Positions 20,877 through 32,770 of a stretch of DNA of 64,000 nucleotides are shown here, piece by piece; within the stretch, counting starts at the first letter, position 1, and the number at the start of each line of letters is the position of its first letter. The notes under the pieces were generated by a model. It ran no database searches. It was given only the letters and a program-made list of their open reading frames with translations, and was not told where the DNA came from. The stretch lies in contig BSDZ01000026.1 in assembly GCA_030268105.1 (NCBI GenBank), positions 314,001 through 378,000 on the forward strand, written 5' to 3'. The DNA is from Volvox africanus (taxonomy: Eukaryota > Chlorophyta > Chlorophyceae > Chlamydomonadales > Volvocaceae). The position numbers and the translations under genes were made by a program.

Positions 20877-22033
20877 TACGCCGCACACTAGCCTAGCTAG
20901 CCAACCCGATTTTGTTGTGGCTGCTAGAGCACCGGATAGAGGTCTTGAGACTGTTGGCGCGCAAGCCACTCAAGTGCCCCTTTTTCCTTCAGACCCCTGC
21001 TCACTTAATTGTGCCGCATTCAGCAGTTAACACCAATATGGACAACACTGCTGGACCAAGGGTTCTGCCATTACCTCAAGCTCGAGGGCATGATGACATC
21101 CCTGAGGTGATGAGATTGTCGATTCCCGTTCCTAGGCTCAATATTTCGCTGACCGACAAGACACCAGGGCATAGCATAGCCGATGCAACTCGTGCGTACG
21201 TGCGTGACGCTAAAAAGTATCTCCAGGCTGTTCATGGTGGCGATAATGATGGTATCAGGTGTCTCTTCGTTGGTAACACCCTCGAGGGCTCAGCGAAGGA
21301 CTGGTATCGCAATTGGACCAACGCCCGGGGCAACTATACTTTTGACGAGTTGGTCGCCGCTTTGCTCACACGATTCACTACTGAGGTTCAAGCACGCAAT
21401 GTGGAAGCTCGTAAGGTTTTGGCAGCCGGTAGCTACCACATGTGTCGGGATGAAAATGTACCTGCGTACCAGTCACGCTTCGAAGCACTTGTGACTCCCA
21501 TTGCTGACCTCACTGAATCCGAGCGTGTCTTTTGGTTTAGGCGAGGCCTGACGAAACTTTTGGCTAAATGGTGCGCTACTGACTTGGTTGGAGCGCAGAT
21601 CAAGTCGTATGATGCTTTGGTCGCTTTTGCTAAGGGCACGGAGATACGACTCCTTGCCGGTGAGGAAGAAGTCAAGTCTGCCCCTCGTGCAAATGCCGTG
21701 CAAGTGCAGGATCCGCTTGGGGAAGCCGTAGCTCTTGACCAGGACTTCGGAGCGACCCGCCCCACGCCTACTGCCGCGACGCGACGCAGCAACCGGCAAC
21801 GCCAGGCGCGCGGGGGCGCTAGCTCGGGTGTCCGTGGGTCAGGAGGAGCAGGTCCGAGCTCGGACCCGGCTAAAAACAGGAAGCGTGGTGGTGCGCCGTC
21901 GACGGCAGCCGCACAGCGTTCCGACCCCAATGCAAAGCGGACTCGCACGGACGACACGTATATGCCAAAATGGAATTGCAATCGTTCCGAATTCGAGCAT
22001 CGGAAATTGGCCAACGTTTGTCTACGGTCGACA
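20877..22033 (+). pseudogene. Element C gag, damaged
   Basis: Matches the Gag of D and G through the capsid-like block (ATRAYVRDAKKYLQ, GSAKDWYRNWTNARG, PAYQSRFEALVTPIADL). Relative to D and G it lacks five bases that include the start codon near 20866. It also has one extra T in the run at 20980-20985, which shifts the frame. The sequence breaks off inside the zinc-knuckle codons (NVCLR at 22033), where the internal deletion begins. Confidence 0.85.
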
Positions 22034-22958
22034 TCCGTCGCTACACACTGCAATTTTGGCAGCGCCCGTCGTGCGGCCGCGTAGCGAGGAGGTACCGATC
22101 GCGACGGACCTCGCAGAGCGGTTGAAGGTTGCCTACAACGCAGACGCCTGGTTCGCGGACCCGGCTAATGTAGAAAACCTTCGCAAGCAGAATGGCCTTT
22201 GGCTACGGACGGAGGGTGCAGCTACGCAAATCGTCGTTCCGAACGACGACGCGCTACGCTACGACATCCTTGCGCGGTTCCACAAGGACCCGTTAGCAGG
22301 ACACCCTGGTAGCAAGCGATTGATCGACTTGGTGCAACGTTCCTTTTGGTGTCCTCGTTTGGCTAAGGATGCGGCGAACTTCATCCAGACATGCAGTCTG
22401 TGCCAGCGCAATAAGGCTTTGTCCGGTAAGGGCCATGGGTTGTTGCAACCGTTGCCTGTCCCGGATGCGCCTTGGGAAAGTGTTTCCATGGACTTCGTAG
22501 TCGCGCTGCCCAAAACTGAGGGGGCATACGATGCAGTGTTCGTAATGGTCGATCGTCTGACTAAGATGGTTCACCTAGCACCATGCACATCATCCTGCAC
22601 GGCTGAGCAAACCGCACGTCTGTTTTTTGACAATGTGGTTCGGTTACACGGGGTTCCCAAAAATGTGATTTCGGACCGTGGTGGGCAGTTCACGTCTAAG
22701 TTTTGGGAAGCGCTCTGCAAACTAGTTGGCATGCGCGTCAACCTGAGCACGGCGTATCACCCGCAGACTGATGGTCAAACCGAACGCACAAATCGCACGT
22801 TGGGTGATATGTTGCGCAATTATGCTGGTCGCACACCACTTGTTTGGGATACGTATTTGACTGCGGCAGAATTCGCGCTTAACAACGCTGTGAACCGCTC
22901 AACAGGCAAAAGTCCGTTCTTTCTTAACTACGGATTTCATCCCGCGCTACCCGTGTGG
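22034..22958 (+). pseudogene. Element C integrase fragment, part 1
   Basis: Resumes in pol at RHPSLHTAILAAPV, just after RNase H. It carries the integrase HHCC zinc site ([11 protein letters not shown] ... CSLCQRNK) and the DD35E core ([22 protein letters not shown]). It is cut after LPVW by element D. TGTGG at 22954-22958 is the duplicated target. Confidence 0.9.
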
Positions 22959-23783
22959 TGTTGTACCTCTCGTTCGCGTTTGCTCATGAGTATCTGCACG
23001 TCTGGAGACTATCGACACCGATGCGCGAGCACTTGCAAGTACAGCAAGGCAAGCGAGAGCAAACAGAGACAGCGGAAGACTTCAAGACGAAGAGAGATAT
23101 AACTTACGGTCTTACAGATCGGATTGATGCAATGGACGCAATCGCCGTCAGCGCCGGAAGCAAGCAATCATCACGCGGCGGTGATTAGCGAAGTTCAGGC
23201 TTAGCTCGGGCTAAGTAGAATAGTGTATAAAAATAGTAATATAGAACACACGGGTGTTCTCCGGTATCGAATGTCTTCTTTAGCTTAGCCGTCCTCGCAT
23301 CTGTTATACTCGCAGCATCGCAATGCCGTACGATTCACATTAGGAGGCCGATCCTAGATGTGACAACCCTACTGCGTCTAGGCGATGTCTACGCATAACA
23401 ACGTATAAGCCTTTCCGGCATTCGCATGATGCAAGGGTCCGGATAACGATATCCGGTTGCAGGGCATGCATCGCGACGAGTGCGGCGCTCTCAACGTGTG
23501 CTTTAATGAAGTAATATTATATCAGATAATATTACTTATCGTTTCGTAGCACGAGCATAATGCGCACTTCAATGATTAGGTCATTCATGCATGCTAGGCG
23601 GATTTGCCATGGTGCGATGTCGCGATGGATAAATGACAACATGCCAGGTGCATATATAAATGTATGCGAATACATTTATGTCATGCAGATTCATTCATAT
23701 GTAATGCGTTCATCACAAAAGCACTTCGACTCATAGGATCGCGTCGACCTACGCGTCGACGGGAAATGAACCGTAGCACAACA
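22959..23783 (-). repeat. Element D 3' LTR
   Basis: 825 bp. On the plus strand it begins TGTTGTACCTCTCG and ends CGTAGCACAACA. Confidence 0.95.
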
Positions 23784-23820
23784 ATTATCCCCCCTCCCGT
23801 ATGCAGCGTCCTCGCTGCAT
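23784..23820 (-). promoter_or_regulatory. Element D polypurine tract and adjacent stem-loop
   Basis: On the minus strand the polypurine run GGGAGGGGGGATAAT (23784-23798) abuts the LTR. Immediately upstream is a perfect 8-bp stem with a 4-base loop, ATGCAGCG-AGGA-CGCTGCAT (23801-23820). The same pair of features occurs in B, C, G and the fragment at 33886. Function inferred only: it may define or protect the plus-strand primer. Confidence 0.75.
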
Positions 23821-23842
23821 CATACAGCATCGACTGCAGGGG

Positions 23843-26800
23843 TCATTGGGCTTGTGTGGCACGTTTGCGGGCTTCTTCGAGCAGGGGTTTCATGTCCTGT
23901 GAGAAGTTGCGTGCCGGTTCCCATGAGTTATGCTCGTCGGTATACCCTGTCCACTTAACCAAGTACTCGTGTACTGTTCGCTTACGTCGGTGTCGGCCCA
24001 CACGACGCGCGCGATAATCTAACACCCGCTCCACATCGTAAAACTTCTGTTTACCAGCGATCCAGGTCTCGGGAACTGGTTCGATCGCTGCGGGGGCGTT
24101 AGCAGGCTCAGGGACGGGTTCCGTACTACGATACGGACGAACAAGCGATACGTGAAACGTGGGGTGAATGGTCATATCAGTGGGCAATGCAAGCTCCACA
24201 GCCACATTCCCAACCATGCGCACGACAGGATACGGACCAATCCAACGGGGTAAGAGTTTTCGGGATCCGTCGGCCAAGGAACGCAAGTTCTTGGTGCTTA
24301 GCAACACGAGTTGCCCCTCCGAAAACGTCACATCCTGCTTGGATTTGTTATAGTATTCCGTCGTTCGTTGCTGCGCCGCGTCCAAACACGACTTCGCGTC
24401 TGTGATTCGGGACATAAAAGACTTGGCAAAAAGTTTAGCAGCAGGCACGTTCACTTCCAACTCACGCCACACGGGTAGCGCGGGATGAAATCCGTAGTTA
24501 AGAAAGAACGGACTTTTGCCTGTAGAGCGATTAACAGCATTGTTAAGCGCAAATTCTGCCGCAGTCAAATACGTATCCCAAACGAGTGGTGTGCGACCAG
24601 CATAATTGCGCAACATATCACCCAACGTGCGGTTTGTGCGTTCAGTTTGACCATCAGTCTGCGGGTGATACGCCGTGCTCAGGTTGACGCGCATGCCAAC
24701 TAGTTTGCAGAGCGCTTCCCAAAACTTAGACGTGAACTGTCCACCGCGGTCCGAGATCACATTTTTGGGAATCCCGTGTAACCGAACCACATTATCGAAA
24801 AACAAACGTGCGGTTTGCTCAGCCGTGCAGGATGATGTGCATGGTGCTAGGTGAACCATCTTAGTCAGACGATCGACCATTACGAACACCGCATCGTATC
24901 CCCCCTCAGTTTTGGGCAGCGCGACTACGAAGTCCATGGAAACACTTTCCCAAGGCGCATCCGGGACAGGCAACGGTTGCAACAACCCATGGTCCTTACC
25001 GGACAAAGCCTTATTGCGCTGGCACAGACTGCATGTCTGGACGAAGTTCGCCGCATCCTTAGCCAAACGAGGACACCAAAAGGAACGTTGCACCAAGTCG
25101 ATCAATCGCTTGCTACCAGGGTGTCCTGCTAACGGGTCCTTGTGGAACCGCGCAAGGATGTCGTAGCGTAGCGCGTCGTCGTTCGGAACGACGATTTGCG
25201 TAGCTGCACCCTCCGTCCGTAGCCAAAGGCCATTCTGCTTGCGAAGGTTTTCTACATTAGCCGGGTCCGCGAACCAGGCGTCTGCGCTGTAGGCAGCCTT
25301 CAACCGCTCCGCGAGGTCCGTCGCGATCGGTACCTCCTCGCTACGCGGCCGCACGACGGGCGCTGCCAAAATTGCAGCGTGTAGCGACGGATGTCGACTG
25401 AGAGCATCGGCAATATTCAATTTACCAGATATATACTCCCAGGTGCAGTTGAACCTAGCTAGATATTCCATCCACCTAGCTTGACGGCGGTTCAACGTCG
25501 GAACGCTTTGCAAAAACGTTAGGGGCTTATGGTCAGTCTTTAAAGTAAACGGGCGTCCCTCGAGGTAACAGCGCCATTCCTTTAAAGCATGCAGCACGGC
25601 CAGAAGCTCCTGTTCCCCGGTGGTGTAGCGAATCTCCGCACCAGAAAACTTCCTACTCGTGAAGGCGATCAGTCGCCCTTCCTGTAACAATACAGCGCCG
25701 CTTCCAAATATTGAGGCATCAGACACTACCTCAACACGAAATGGCAACGAGTAATCAGGGAATGCAAGGGTGACATCTTCGGCAACGATTCGTTTGAGCT
25801 CTTCGAATGCCCGCTGGCATTGCGACGTCCACGACTCGAGCGAAACGAAAACGCCTTTGCGAGTTAAGTTAGTAAGCGGGGCCGCAATGATGGAATATTT
25901 TTCAATGAACTTTCGGAAATAATTGGTCAAGCCAAGGAACTTACGCAGCTCCGTGAGGTTCTGAGGCGCGGGCCAATCGCGAACCACGGCGACCTTCCGC
26001 GGGTCCATCTTCACACCGGTGGCAGATACAATGTGACCCAAATATTCCACCTGAGGCTGCGCCCAAAAGCATTTGGCGCGTTTAGCAAACAATTGCTCCC
26101 GCCTCATAACGTCGAGCACGAGCCGAAGATGCTCCAAGTGCTCCTCGCGCGTCTTAGAATATACCAAGATGTCATCCAGGTAGCAAACAACGAACCTGTC
26201 GATAAACGGCCTAAACATTCGGTCCATAACCGCCTGAAACGTCGCAGGGGCATTAGTCAAACCAAATGATAGGACCGTATACTCAAAGTGACCGAAGGGC
26301 GTCCGAAAAGCGGTTTTCGGGATATCAGAGGCAGCGATGCGAATCTGATTGTAGCCCTGTTGTAAGTCAATTGAGGAAAAATAAGCCGAGCCCTTCAGCT
26401 TATCCAACAGGTCGTCAACGCGTGGCAAAGGGTAGCGATTTTTCACCGTATTCGCATTTAACCCCCGGTAATCAATGCACATGCGCAAGGTCCCATCCTT
26501 CTTACCGACAAACAAAATCGGTGCAGAATACGGGGATGTGCTGGGGCGTATCATACCCTTCGCGAGCAAATCCGTCACCTGGCGCTTCACCTCGTCCAGC
26601 TCCAATGGACTCAACCTGTACATTGGCCGGGCCGTAGGCTGCGCTCCAGGCATGAGAGGGATTGTGTGATCAACAGGACGCATAGGTGGTAGGCCAGGGA
26701 TATCTTTAAAGACGTCCTCATACTGCGACAGCAGGGCCTCAACCTCAGGATCCGCAGAAATCTGCGCGGTGGTGACACAACAGCTCACCCGCGGCCTTAA

Positions 26801-27904
26801 AAGCAGTCCGTGGGCACCCTTCCGTAACAAACGGATGGCCTCCTTACGCCCGACTAGCTCTGGTTCGATTCGCGCGGCCATTGCGGTCACAGCGAAATTA
26901 ACCATAGGCACCGCCTCAGTTTCGCCCTCCTTTGGTGTGACATGTTCGAACGACAGGAAAGGTACCTTAATCGACAGAGTACCCTTGCACATATGCAGGG
27001 TTGCGGTCTCCATGTCGATGCGCGCGCGGTACTGTCGTAATGTCGATGACCCCATTATGTACGGTGCAGTCTCTGCTAAGCCCTGCAGCACGTACGGCCG
27101 GGTCACAACACGCAAAGGGCCTAACGATAGGCTAAGGGTAATCCTGCCCACGATGGGATGCTTACCCCCGTCAGCAAGGGTAACCTGTGGACAATCAGAC
27201 GACTCTGGGGACAACCCCAGCCCATTCACCTCTGCGACAGAGATGAAGTCGTCGCTGGCACCGGTGTCAACAAGTGCCTTCAGAGTACGGCCATTCAAAC
27301 CGATCTGAACCACAGGGACACGGTTATCTACGAGCGACTGCCCAGCAGACAACGTTAGTGCACTTAAGGCGGGTCCGTAACCAACGGCACCCCCATCAGG
27401 AGCTTCGTACCAAACGTCAACCGAGTAGGATAGGTGTGGCCACGGAGCCAACGTACCCTCCCGATCCACACCATTAAACAAAACGGTGCCCGGCTCGAAC
27501 CGGTGGACATGCCGCATACCCCTTAACGATGCCTCTGCCTTGCGCCGACAGAAAGCGGGGAGTAAAACACATGCGGCAGTGTCTGGATATTGACGCCTAC
27601 ACCTCCTGTACATGGCCAACTGTTCCGACATCTCACGCAGAGACGAGGGGATGAACAAAACCACGTGGTTGGACAGATCGATAGACGACAGGGGACGGCG
27701 AGGTGTAAACACATTACACAACGGATCGAAGCAGAGAAGTCCCGTGCGTCCGTCAAGCGTGATGCGTCGCGCAATGACTCGCTCGATGTGTCCAAGTACA
27801 CAAGGCAACAATGCCTTAACGGCTGGCCGTAAGGATGACCACCGACCACGCGTTAGTTCAGAAATCCCAGGTGGTGCCCCCTCCGCAGGAACCCGGGCAA
27901 GCCC
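23843..27904 (-). CDS. Element D pol polyprotein (PR-RT-RH-IN-chromodomain)
   Basis: The frame is open directly after the gag UAG; the first ATG is at 27811 (1322 codons). Counting from it: protease DTGAS at 182-186; RT with YLDD at 544-547; RNase H with SDAS near 697 and TDHKP near 759; integrase zinc site H890, H897, C927, C930; catalytic D960, D1021, E1057 with 35 residues between the last two; GPY/F near 1192; chromodomain about 1257-1300. In the chromodomain Y1258, W1287 and Y1290 occupy the positions of an HP1-type methyl-lysine cage. This predicts targeting to methylated-histone chromatin. No stop or frameshift is seen. pol should be expressed as a Gag-Pol fusion by reading through the UAG. 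Confidence 0.97.
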   Translation of the reverse strand, partial: GLARVPAEGAPPGISELTRGRWSSLRPAVKALLPCVLGHIERVIARRITLDGRTGLLCFDPLCNVFTPRRPLSSIDLSNHVVLFIPSSLREMSEQLAMYRRCRRQYPDTAACVLLPAFCRRKAEASLRGMRHVHRFEPGTVLFNGVDREGTLAPWPHLSYSVDVWYEAPDGGAVGYGPALSALTLSAGQSLVDNRVPVVQIGLNGRTLKALVDTGASDDFISVAEVNGLGLSPESSDCPQVTLADGGKHPIVGRITLSLSLGPLRVVTRPYVLQGLAETAPYIMGSSTLRQYRARIDMETATLHMCKGTLSIKVPFLSFEHVTPKEGETEAVPMVNFAVTAMAARIEPELVGRKEAIRLLRKGAHGLLLRPRVSCCVTTAQISADPEVEALLSQYEDVFKDIPGLPPMRPVDHTIPLMPGAQPTARPMYRLSPLELDEVKRQVTDLLAKGMIRPSTSPYSAPILFVGKKDGTLRMCIDYRGLNANTVKNRYPLPRVDDLLDKLKGSAYFSSIDLQQGYNQIRIAASDIPKTAFRTPFGHFEYTVLSFGLTNAPATFQAVMDRMFRPFIDRFVVCYLDDILVYSKTREEHLEHLRLVLDVMRREQLFAKRAKCFWAQPQVEYLGHIVSATGVKMDPRKVAVVRDWPAPQNLTELRKFLGLTNYFRKFIEKYSIIAAPLTNLTRKGVFVSLESWTSQCQRAFEELKRIVAEDVTLAFPDYSLPFRVEVVSDASIFGSGAVLLQEGRLIAFTSRKFSGAEIRYTTGEQELLAVLHALKEWRCYLEGRPFTLKTDHKPLTFLQSVPTLNRRQARWMEYLARFNCTWEYISGKLNIADALSRHPSLHAAILAAPVVRPRSEEVPIATDLAERLKAAYSADAWFADPANVENLRKQNGLWLRTEGAATQIVVPNDDALRYDILARFHKDPLAGHPGSKRLIDLVQRSFWCPRLAKDAANFVQTCSLCQRNKALSGKDHGLLQPLPVPDAPWESVSMDFVVALPKTEGGYDAVFVMVDRLTKMVHLAPCTSSCTAEQTARLFFDNVVRLHGIPKNVISDRGGQFTSKFWEALCKLVGMRVNLSTAYHPQTDGQTERTNRTLGDMLRNYAGRTPLVWDTYLTAAEFALNNAVNRSTGKSPFFLNYGFHPALPVWRELEVNVPAAKLFAKSFMSRITDAKSCLDAAQQRTTEYYNKSKQDVTFSEGQLVLLSTKNLRSLADGSRKLLPRWIGPYPVVRMVGNVAVELALPTDMTIHPTFHVSLVRPYRSTEPVPEPANAPAAIEPVPETWIAGKQKFYDVERVLDYRARRVGRHRRKRTVHEYLVKWTGYTDEHNSWEPARNFSQDMKPLLEEARKRATQAQ

Positions 27905-29140
27905 CTATTTCGGCTGAGGTACAAACGGCGGCATTAGAGGGCAATCCTTCGTGGAATGATTCTCCGCACACCGTAGACAAACATTGGCCAATTTCCGACG
28001 CTCGAATTCGGAACGATTGCAATTCCATTTTGGCATAAATGTGTCGTCCGTACGAGTACGCTTCGCGTTGGGGTCGGAACGCTGTGCGGCTGCCGACGAC
28101 GGCGCACCACCACGCTTCCTGTTCCTAGCTGGGTCCGAGCTCGGACCTGCTCCTCCTGTACCACGGACACCCGAGCTAGCGCCCCCGCGCGCCTTGCGTT
28201 GCCCGTTGCTGCGTCGCGTCGCGGCAGTAGGCGTGGGGTGGGTCGCGCCGAGGTCCTGGTCGAGGGCTACAGCTTCCCCAAGCGGATCCTGCACTTGCAC
28301 GGCATTTGCACGAGGGGCAGACTTGACTTCTTCCTCGCCGGCAAGAAGTCGTATCTCCGCGCCCTTAGCAAAAGCGACCAACGCGTCATACGACTTGATC
28401 TGCGCTCCAACCAAGTCAGTGGCGCACCATTTAGCCAAAAGTTTCGTTAGGCCTCGCCTAAACCAAAAGACACGCTCAGATTCGGTGAGGTCAGCAATGG
28501 GAGTCACAAGTGCTTCGAAGCGTGACTGGTACGCAGGTACATTTTCATCCCGACGCATGTGGTAGCTACCGGCTGCCAAAACGTTACGAGCTTCCACATC
28601 GCGTGCTTGAACCTCAGTAGCGAATCGTGCGAGCAAAGCGGCGACTAACTCGTCAAAAGTATAGCTGCCCCGGGCGTTGGTCCAATTGCGATACCAGTCC
28701 TTCGCTGCGCCCTCGAGGGTGTTACCAACGAAGAGACACCTGATACCGTCATTATCGCCACCATGAACAGCTTGGAGGTACTTTTTAGCGTCACGCACGT
28801 ACGCACGAGTTGCATCGGCTATGCTATGCCCTGGTGTCTTGTCGGTCAGCGAAATATTGAGCCTAGGAACGGGAATCGACAATCTCATCACCTCAGGGAT
28901 GTCATCATGCCCTCGAGCTTGAGGTAATGGCAGAACCCTTGGTCCAGCAGTGTTGTCCATATTCGTGTTCACTGCTGAATGCGGCACAATTAAGTGAGCA
29001 GGGGTCTGAAGGAAAAGGGGCTCTTGAGTGGCTCGCGCGCCAACAGTCTCAAGACCTCTATCCGGCGCTCTAGCAGCTACAACGAAATCGGGTTGGCTAG
29101 CTAGGCTAGTGTGCGGCGTATCGTCGTGTTCCGCGGACAT
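27905..29140 (-). CDS. Element D gag
   Basis: 411 codons from the ATG at 29140 to the UAG at 27905-27907. The N-terminal third is acidic and low in complexity. The capsid-like block runs from about residue 90 (ATRAYVRDAKKYLQAVHGGD) to PAYQSRFEALVTPIADL and FWFRRGL. The C-terminus is basic (NRKRGG, NAKRTRTDD) and ends in a zinc knuckle C388, C391, H395, C400. That spacing, CX2CX3HX4C, is one residue shorter than the usual retroviral type. pol lies in the same frame after the stop. Upstream leader exons could add an N-terminal extension by splicing. Confidence 0.93.
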   Translation of the reverse strand: MSAEHDDTPHTSLASQPDFVVAARAPDRGLETVGARATQEPLFLQTPAHLIVPHSAVNTNMDNTAGPRVLPLPQARGHDDIPEVMRLSIPVPRLNISLTDKTPGHSIADATRAYVRDAKKYLQAVHGGDNDGIRCLFVGNTLEGAAKDWYRNWTNARGSYTFDELVAALLARFATEVQARDVEARNVLAAGSYHMRRDENVPAYQSRFEALVTPIADLTESERVFWFRRGLTKLLAKWCATDLVGAQIKSYDALVAFAKGAEIRLLAGEEEVKSAPRANAVQVQDPLGEAVALDQDLGATHPTPTAATRRSNGQRKARGGASSGVRGTGGAGPSSDPARNRKRGGAPSSAAAQRSDPNAKRTRTDDTFMPKWNCNRSEFERRKLANVCLRCAENHSTKDCPLMPPFVPQPK

Positions 29141-29227
29141 GGAGCACGAAACGATACCCTAGTTTTGCGTAATAGAAGCCGACTTCTATCGCAAAGGCAA
29201 GAGTACAAAGCGATTCGGTGAGCCTAC

Positions 29228-29380
29228 CGACAGTACTCTTGAGAAGATTCAGCAAACTCAGCAAGTAATTGCCCAGCTGAGTCCTGATCTCCGTAGTTTG
29301 GGCAATGAGAGTCGCCAACTGGTCCGGACGAACGCCGGTCTCAGTCGCCGCGGCAAGTAATGCCGGTGCACTGAGATTAC
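29228..29380 (-). CDS. Family II leader protein exon 2 (element D)
   Basis: 153 nt in phase with exon 1 (29452-29539) across a 71-nt intron (29381-29451). Near-identical to the exon in C. Ends at donor GTCG|GTAGGC. Confidence 0.6.
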
Positions 29381-29451
29381 CTGCGACTCAGAGCGTACAC
29401 TTACACAACAAGTGCAGCAATCTAAGCAAAAGCAATTAAACAATTACAAAC

Positions 29452-29539
29452 CGGAAGCGGCGGCGTCCAAAACGGCGCGACCTAGGTCTTCGGCCAAAGT
29501 ATCTAGGGGTCCTCGTGGTTCGTCGCTGGAACTTGCCAT
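29452..29539 (-). CDS. Family II leader protein exon 1 (element D)
   Basis: 88 nt starting from ATG at 29539, with the same boundaries as in C and G. One replacement relative to C (LDTL for LDTF) is visible. Confidence 0.65.
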
Positions 29540-29606
29540 AGAAAGAACCTACTTCCGATTAGACAAAGAGAGACAGTTAGGCAACGAACCTGTCTCGATA
29601 CCAAAT

Positions 29607-30430
29607 TGTTGTACCTCTCGTTCGCGTTTGCTCATGAGTATCTGCACGTCTGGAGACTATCGACACCGATGCGCGAGCACTTGCAAGTACAGCAAGGCAA
29701 GCGAGAGCAAACAGAGACAGCGGAAGACTTCAAGACGAAGAGAGATATAACTTACGGTCTTACAGATCGGATTGATGCAATGGACGCAATCGCCGTCAGC
29801 GCCGGAAGCAAGCAATCATCACGCGGCGGTGATTAGCGAAGTTCAGGCTTAGCTCGGGCTAAGTAGAATAGTGTATAAAAATAGTAATATAGAACACACG
29901 GGTGTTCTCCGGTATCGAATGTCTTCTTTAGCTTAGCCGTCCTCGCATCTGTTATACTCGCAGCATCGCAATGCCGTACGATTCACATTAGGAGGCCGAT
30001 CCTAGATGTGACAACCCTACTGCGTCTAGGCGATGTCTACGCATAACAACGTATAAGCCTTTCCGGCATTCGCATGATGCAAGGGTCCGGATAACGATAT
30101 CCGGTTGCAGGGCATGCATCGCGACGAGTGCGGCGCTCTCAACGTGTGCTTTAATGAAGTAATATTATATCAGATAATATTACTTATCGTTTCGTAGCAC
30201 GAGCATAATGCGCACTTCAATGATTAGGTCATTCATGCATGCTAGGCGGATTTGCCATGGTGCGATGTCGCGATGGATAATGACAACATGCCAGATGCAC
30301 ATATAAATGTATGCGAATACATTTATATCATGCAGATTCATTCATATGTAATGCGTTCATCACAAAAGCACTTCGACTCATAGGATCGCGTCGACCTACG
30401 CGTCGACGGGAAATGAACCGTAGCACAACA
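29607..30430 (-). repeat. Element D 5' LTR
   Basis: 824 bp, nearly identical to 22959-23783. On the left it is followed by the AAT spacer and the primer site (29590-29603). On the right it is followed by the second TGTGG target copy. Confidence 0.95.
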
Positions 30431-30435
30431 TGTGG

Positions 30436-31059
30436 CGTGAGTTGGAAGTGAACGTGCCTGCTGCTAAACTTTTTGCCAAGTCTTTTATGTCCCGAATCAC
30501 AGACGCGAAGTCATGTTTGGACGCGGCGCAGCAACGAACGACGGAATATTACAACAAATCCAAGCAGGATGTGACGTTTTCGGAAGGGCAACTCGTGTTG
30601 CTAAGCACCAAGAACTTGCGTTCCTTGGCCGACGGATCCCGAAAACTCTTACCTCGCTGGATTGGTCCGTATCCTGTCGTGTGCATGGTTGGGAATGTGG
30701 CTGTGGAGCTTGCATTGCCCGCTGATATGACCATTCACCCCACGTTTCACGTATTGCTTGTTCGTCCGTATCGTGGTACGGAACCCGTCCCTGAGCCTGC
30801 TAACGCCCCCGCAGCGATCGAACCAGTTCCCGAGACCTGGATCGCTGGTAAACAGAAGTTTTACGATGTGGAGCGGGTGTTAGATTATCGCGCGCGTCGT
30901 GTGGGCCGACACCGACGTAAGCGGACAGTACACGAGTACTTGGTTAAGTGGACAGGGTATACCGACGAGCACAACTCATGGGAACCGGCACGCAACTTCT
31001 CACAGGACATGAAGCCCCTGCTCGAAGAAGCCCGCAAACGTGCCACGCAAGCCCAATGA
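30436..31059 (+). pseudogene. Element C pol C-terminus (integrase end and chromodomain), part 2
   Basis: Continues element C's pol from [13 protein letters not shown] after element D. It contains the GPY/F module (RWIGPYPVV) and a chromodomain ([10 protein letters not shown] ... YLVKWTGY ... NSWEP) and stops at TGA 31057-31059. The sequence itself is open; it is a pseudogene because the upstream half is separated and deleted. Confidence 0.9.
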
Positions 31060-31081
31060 CCCCTGCAGTCGATGCTGTATG

Positions 31082-31118
31082 ATGCAGCGAGGACGCTGCA
31101 TACGGGAGGGGGGATAAT
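31082..31118 (+). promoter_or_regulatory. Element C stem-loop and polypurine tract
   Basis: ATGCAGCG-AGGA-CGCTGCAT (31082-31101) followed by GGGAGGGGGGATAAT (31104-31118), directly abutting the 3' LTR. Confidence 0.75.
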
Positions 31119-31935
31119 TGTTGTGCTACGGTTCATTTACCGCCGACGCGTAGGTCGACGCGATTCTACAAGGCAAAATGCTTTTGTGATGAACACATTG
31201 CATATGAATGAATCTGCATGATATAAATGTATTCGTGTACATTTATATATGCATTTGGCATGTTGTCATTATCCATCACGACATCGCATCATGGCAAATC
31301 CGCCTAGCATGCATGAAAGCCCGAAGCATTGAAGTGCGCATTATGCTCGTGCTACGAAACGATAAGTAATATTATCTGATATAATATTACTTCATTACAG
31401 CACACGTTGAGAGCGCCGCACTCATCGCGACACATGCCCTGCAACCGGATATCGTTATCCGGACCCTTGCACCATGCGAATGCCGGAAAGGCTTATACGT
31501 TGTTATGCGTAGACATTGCCTATACGCAGTAGGATTGTCACATCTAGGATCGGCCTCCTAATGTGAATCGTACGGCATTGCGATACTGCGAGTATAACAG
31601 ATGTGAGGACGGCTAAGCAGGAGGACATTCGATACCGGAGAACACTTGTGTGTTCTATATTACTATTGCTATACGCTATTCTACTTAGCCCGAGCTAAGC
31701 CTGAACTTCGCTAATCACCGCCGCGTGATGATTGCTTGCTTCCGGCGCTGACGGCAATTTCGTCCATTGCATCGTTCCGATCTGTAAGACTGTAAGTTAT
31801 ATCTCTCTTCGTCTTGAAGTCTTCCGCTGTCTCTGTTTGCTCTCGCTTGCCTTGCTGTACTTGCAAGTGCTCGCGCATCGGTGTCGAAAGTCTCCAGACG
31901 TGCTGATACTTATGAGCAAACGCGAATGAGAGGTA
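31119..31935 (+). repeat. Element C 3' LTR, main part
   Basis: Begins TGTTGTGCTACGG. The LTR is interrupted five bases from its end by a solo LTR, and its last bases (CAACA) are at 32766-32770. The LTR would be 822 bp if rejoined. Confidence 0.92.
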
Positions 31936-32760
31936 TGTTGTGCTACGGTTCATTTCCCGTCGACGCGTAGGTCGACGCGATCCTATGAGTCGAAGTGCTT
32001 TTGTGATGAACGCATTACATATGAATGAATCTGCATGATATAAATGTATTCGCATACATTTATATGTGCATCTGGCATGTTGTCATTATCCATCGCGACA
32101 TCGCACCATGGCAAATCCGCCTAGCATGCATGAATGACCTAATCATTGAAGTGCGCATTATGCTCGTGCTACGAAACGATAAGTAATATTATCTGATATA
32201 ATATTACTTCATTAAAGCACACGTTGAGAGCGCCGCACTCGTCGCGATGCATGCCCTGCAACCGGATATCGTTATCCGGACCCTTGCATCATGCGAATGC
32301 CGGAAAGGCTTATACGTTGTTATGCGTAGACATCGCCTAAGCGCAGTAGGGTTGTCACATCTAGGATCGGCCTCCTAATGTGAATCGTACGGCACTGCGA
32401 TGCTGCGAGTATAACAGATGCGAGGACGGCTAAGCTAGACAAGACATTCGATACCGGAGAACACTTGTGTGTTCTACATTACTATTACTATACGATATTC
32501 TACTTAGCCCGAGCTAAAGCCTGAACTTCGCTAATCACCGCCGCGTGATGATTGCTTGCTTCCGGCGCTGACGGCGATTTCGTCCATTGCATCAATCCGA
32601 TCTGTAAGACCGTAAGTTATATCTCTCTTCGTCTTGAAGTCTTCCGCTGTCTTTGTTTGCTCTCGCTTGCCTTGCTGTACTTGCAAGTGCTCGCGCATCG
32701 GTGTCGATAGTCTCCAGACGTGCAGATACTCATGAGCAAACGCGAACGAGAGGTACAACA
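31936..32760 (+). mobile_element. Solo Family II LTR nested in element C's LTR
   Basis: 825 bp with complete ends, flanked by duplication AGGTA (31931-31935 and 32761-32765). A solo LTR results from recombination between the two LTRs of a once complete element. The target lies inside the LTR end of its own family. Confidence 0.93.
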
Positions 32761-32770
32761 AGGTACAACA

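Larger units (their letters stand above)
22959..30430 (-). mobile_element. Element D: Family II chromovirus, apparently intact
   Basis: A 7472-bp minus-strand element inserted into C's integrase, with duplication TGTGG (22954-22958 and 30431-30435). The LTRs are 825 and 824 bp and differ at about four positions by eye, so this is a very recent insertion. Leader exons, gag and pol are all open, with catalytic residues present. It is a candidate active copy. Confidence 0.95.
19590..32770 (+). mobile_element. Element C: Family II chromovirus, deleted and interrupted
   Basis: A plus-strand element inserted in the leader of B with duplication AAAAG (19585-19589 and 32771-32775). Its LTRs are about 96-97% alike by eye, so it is older than D and G. 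It has a one-base insertion in gag, a missing gag ATG, and an internal deletion of about 2.57 kb joining gag at 22033 to pol after RNase H. It is further split by element D (22959-30430), and its 3' LTR is split by a solo LTR. It has no RT and could only have moved with enzymes supplied by another copy. Confidence 0.93.

Noticed and set aside
23843..27904. UAG reassigned to an amino acid in the host
   Set aside because: pol of D and G runs for over 1300 codons with dozens of Gln codons and no internal UAG. The only UAG is at the gag boundary, so stop readthrough is the simpler reading.
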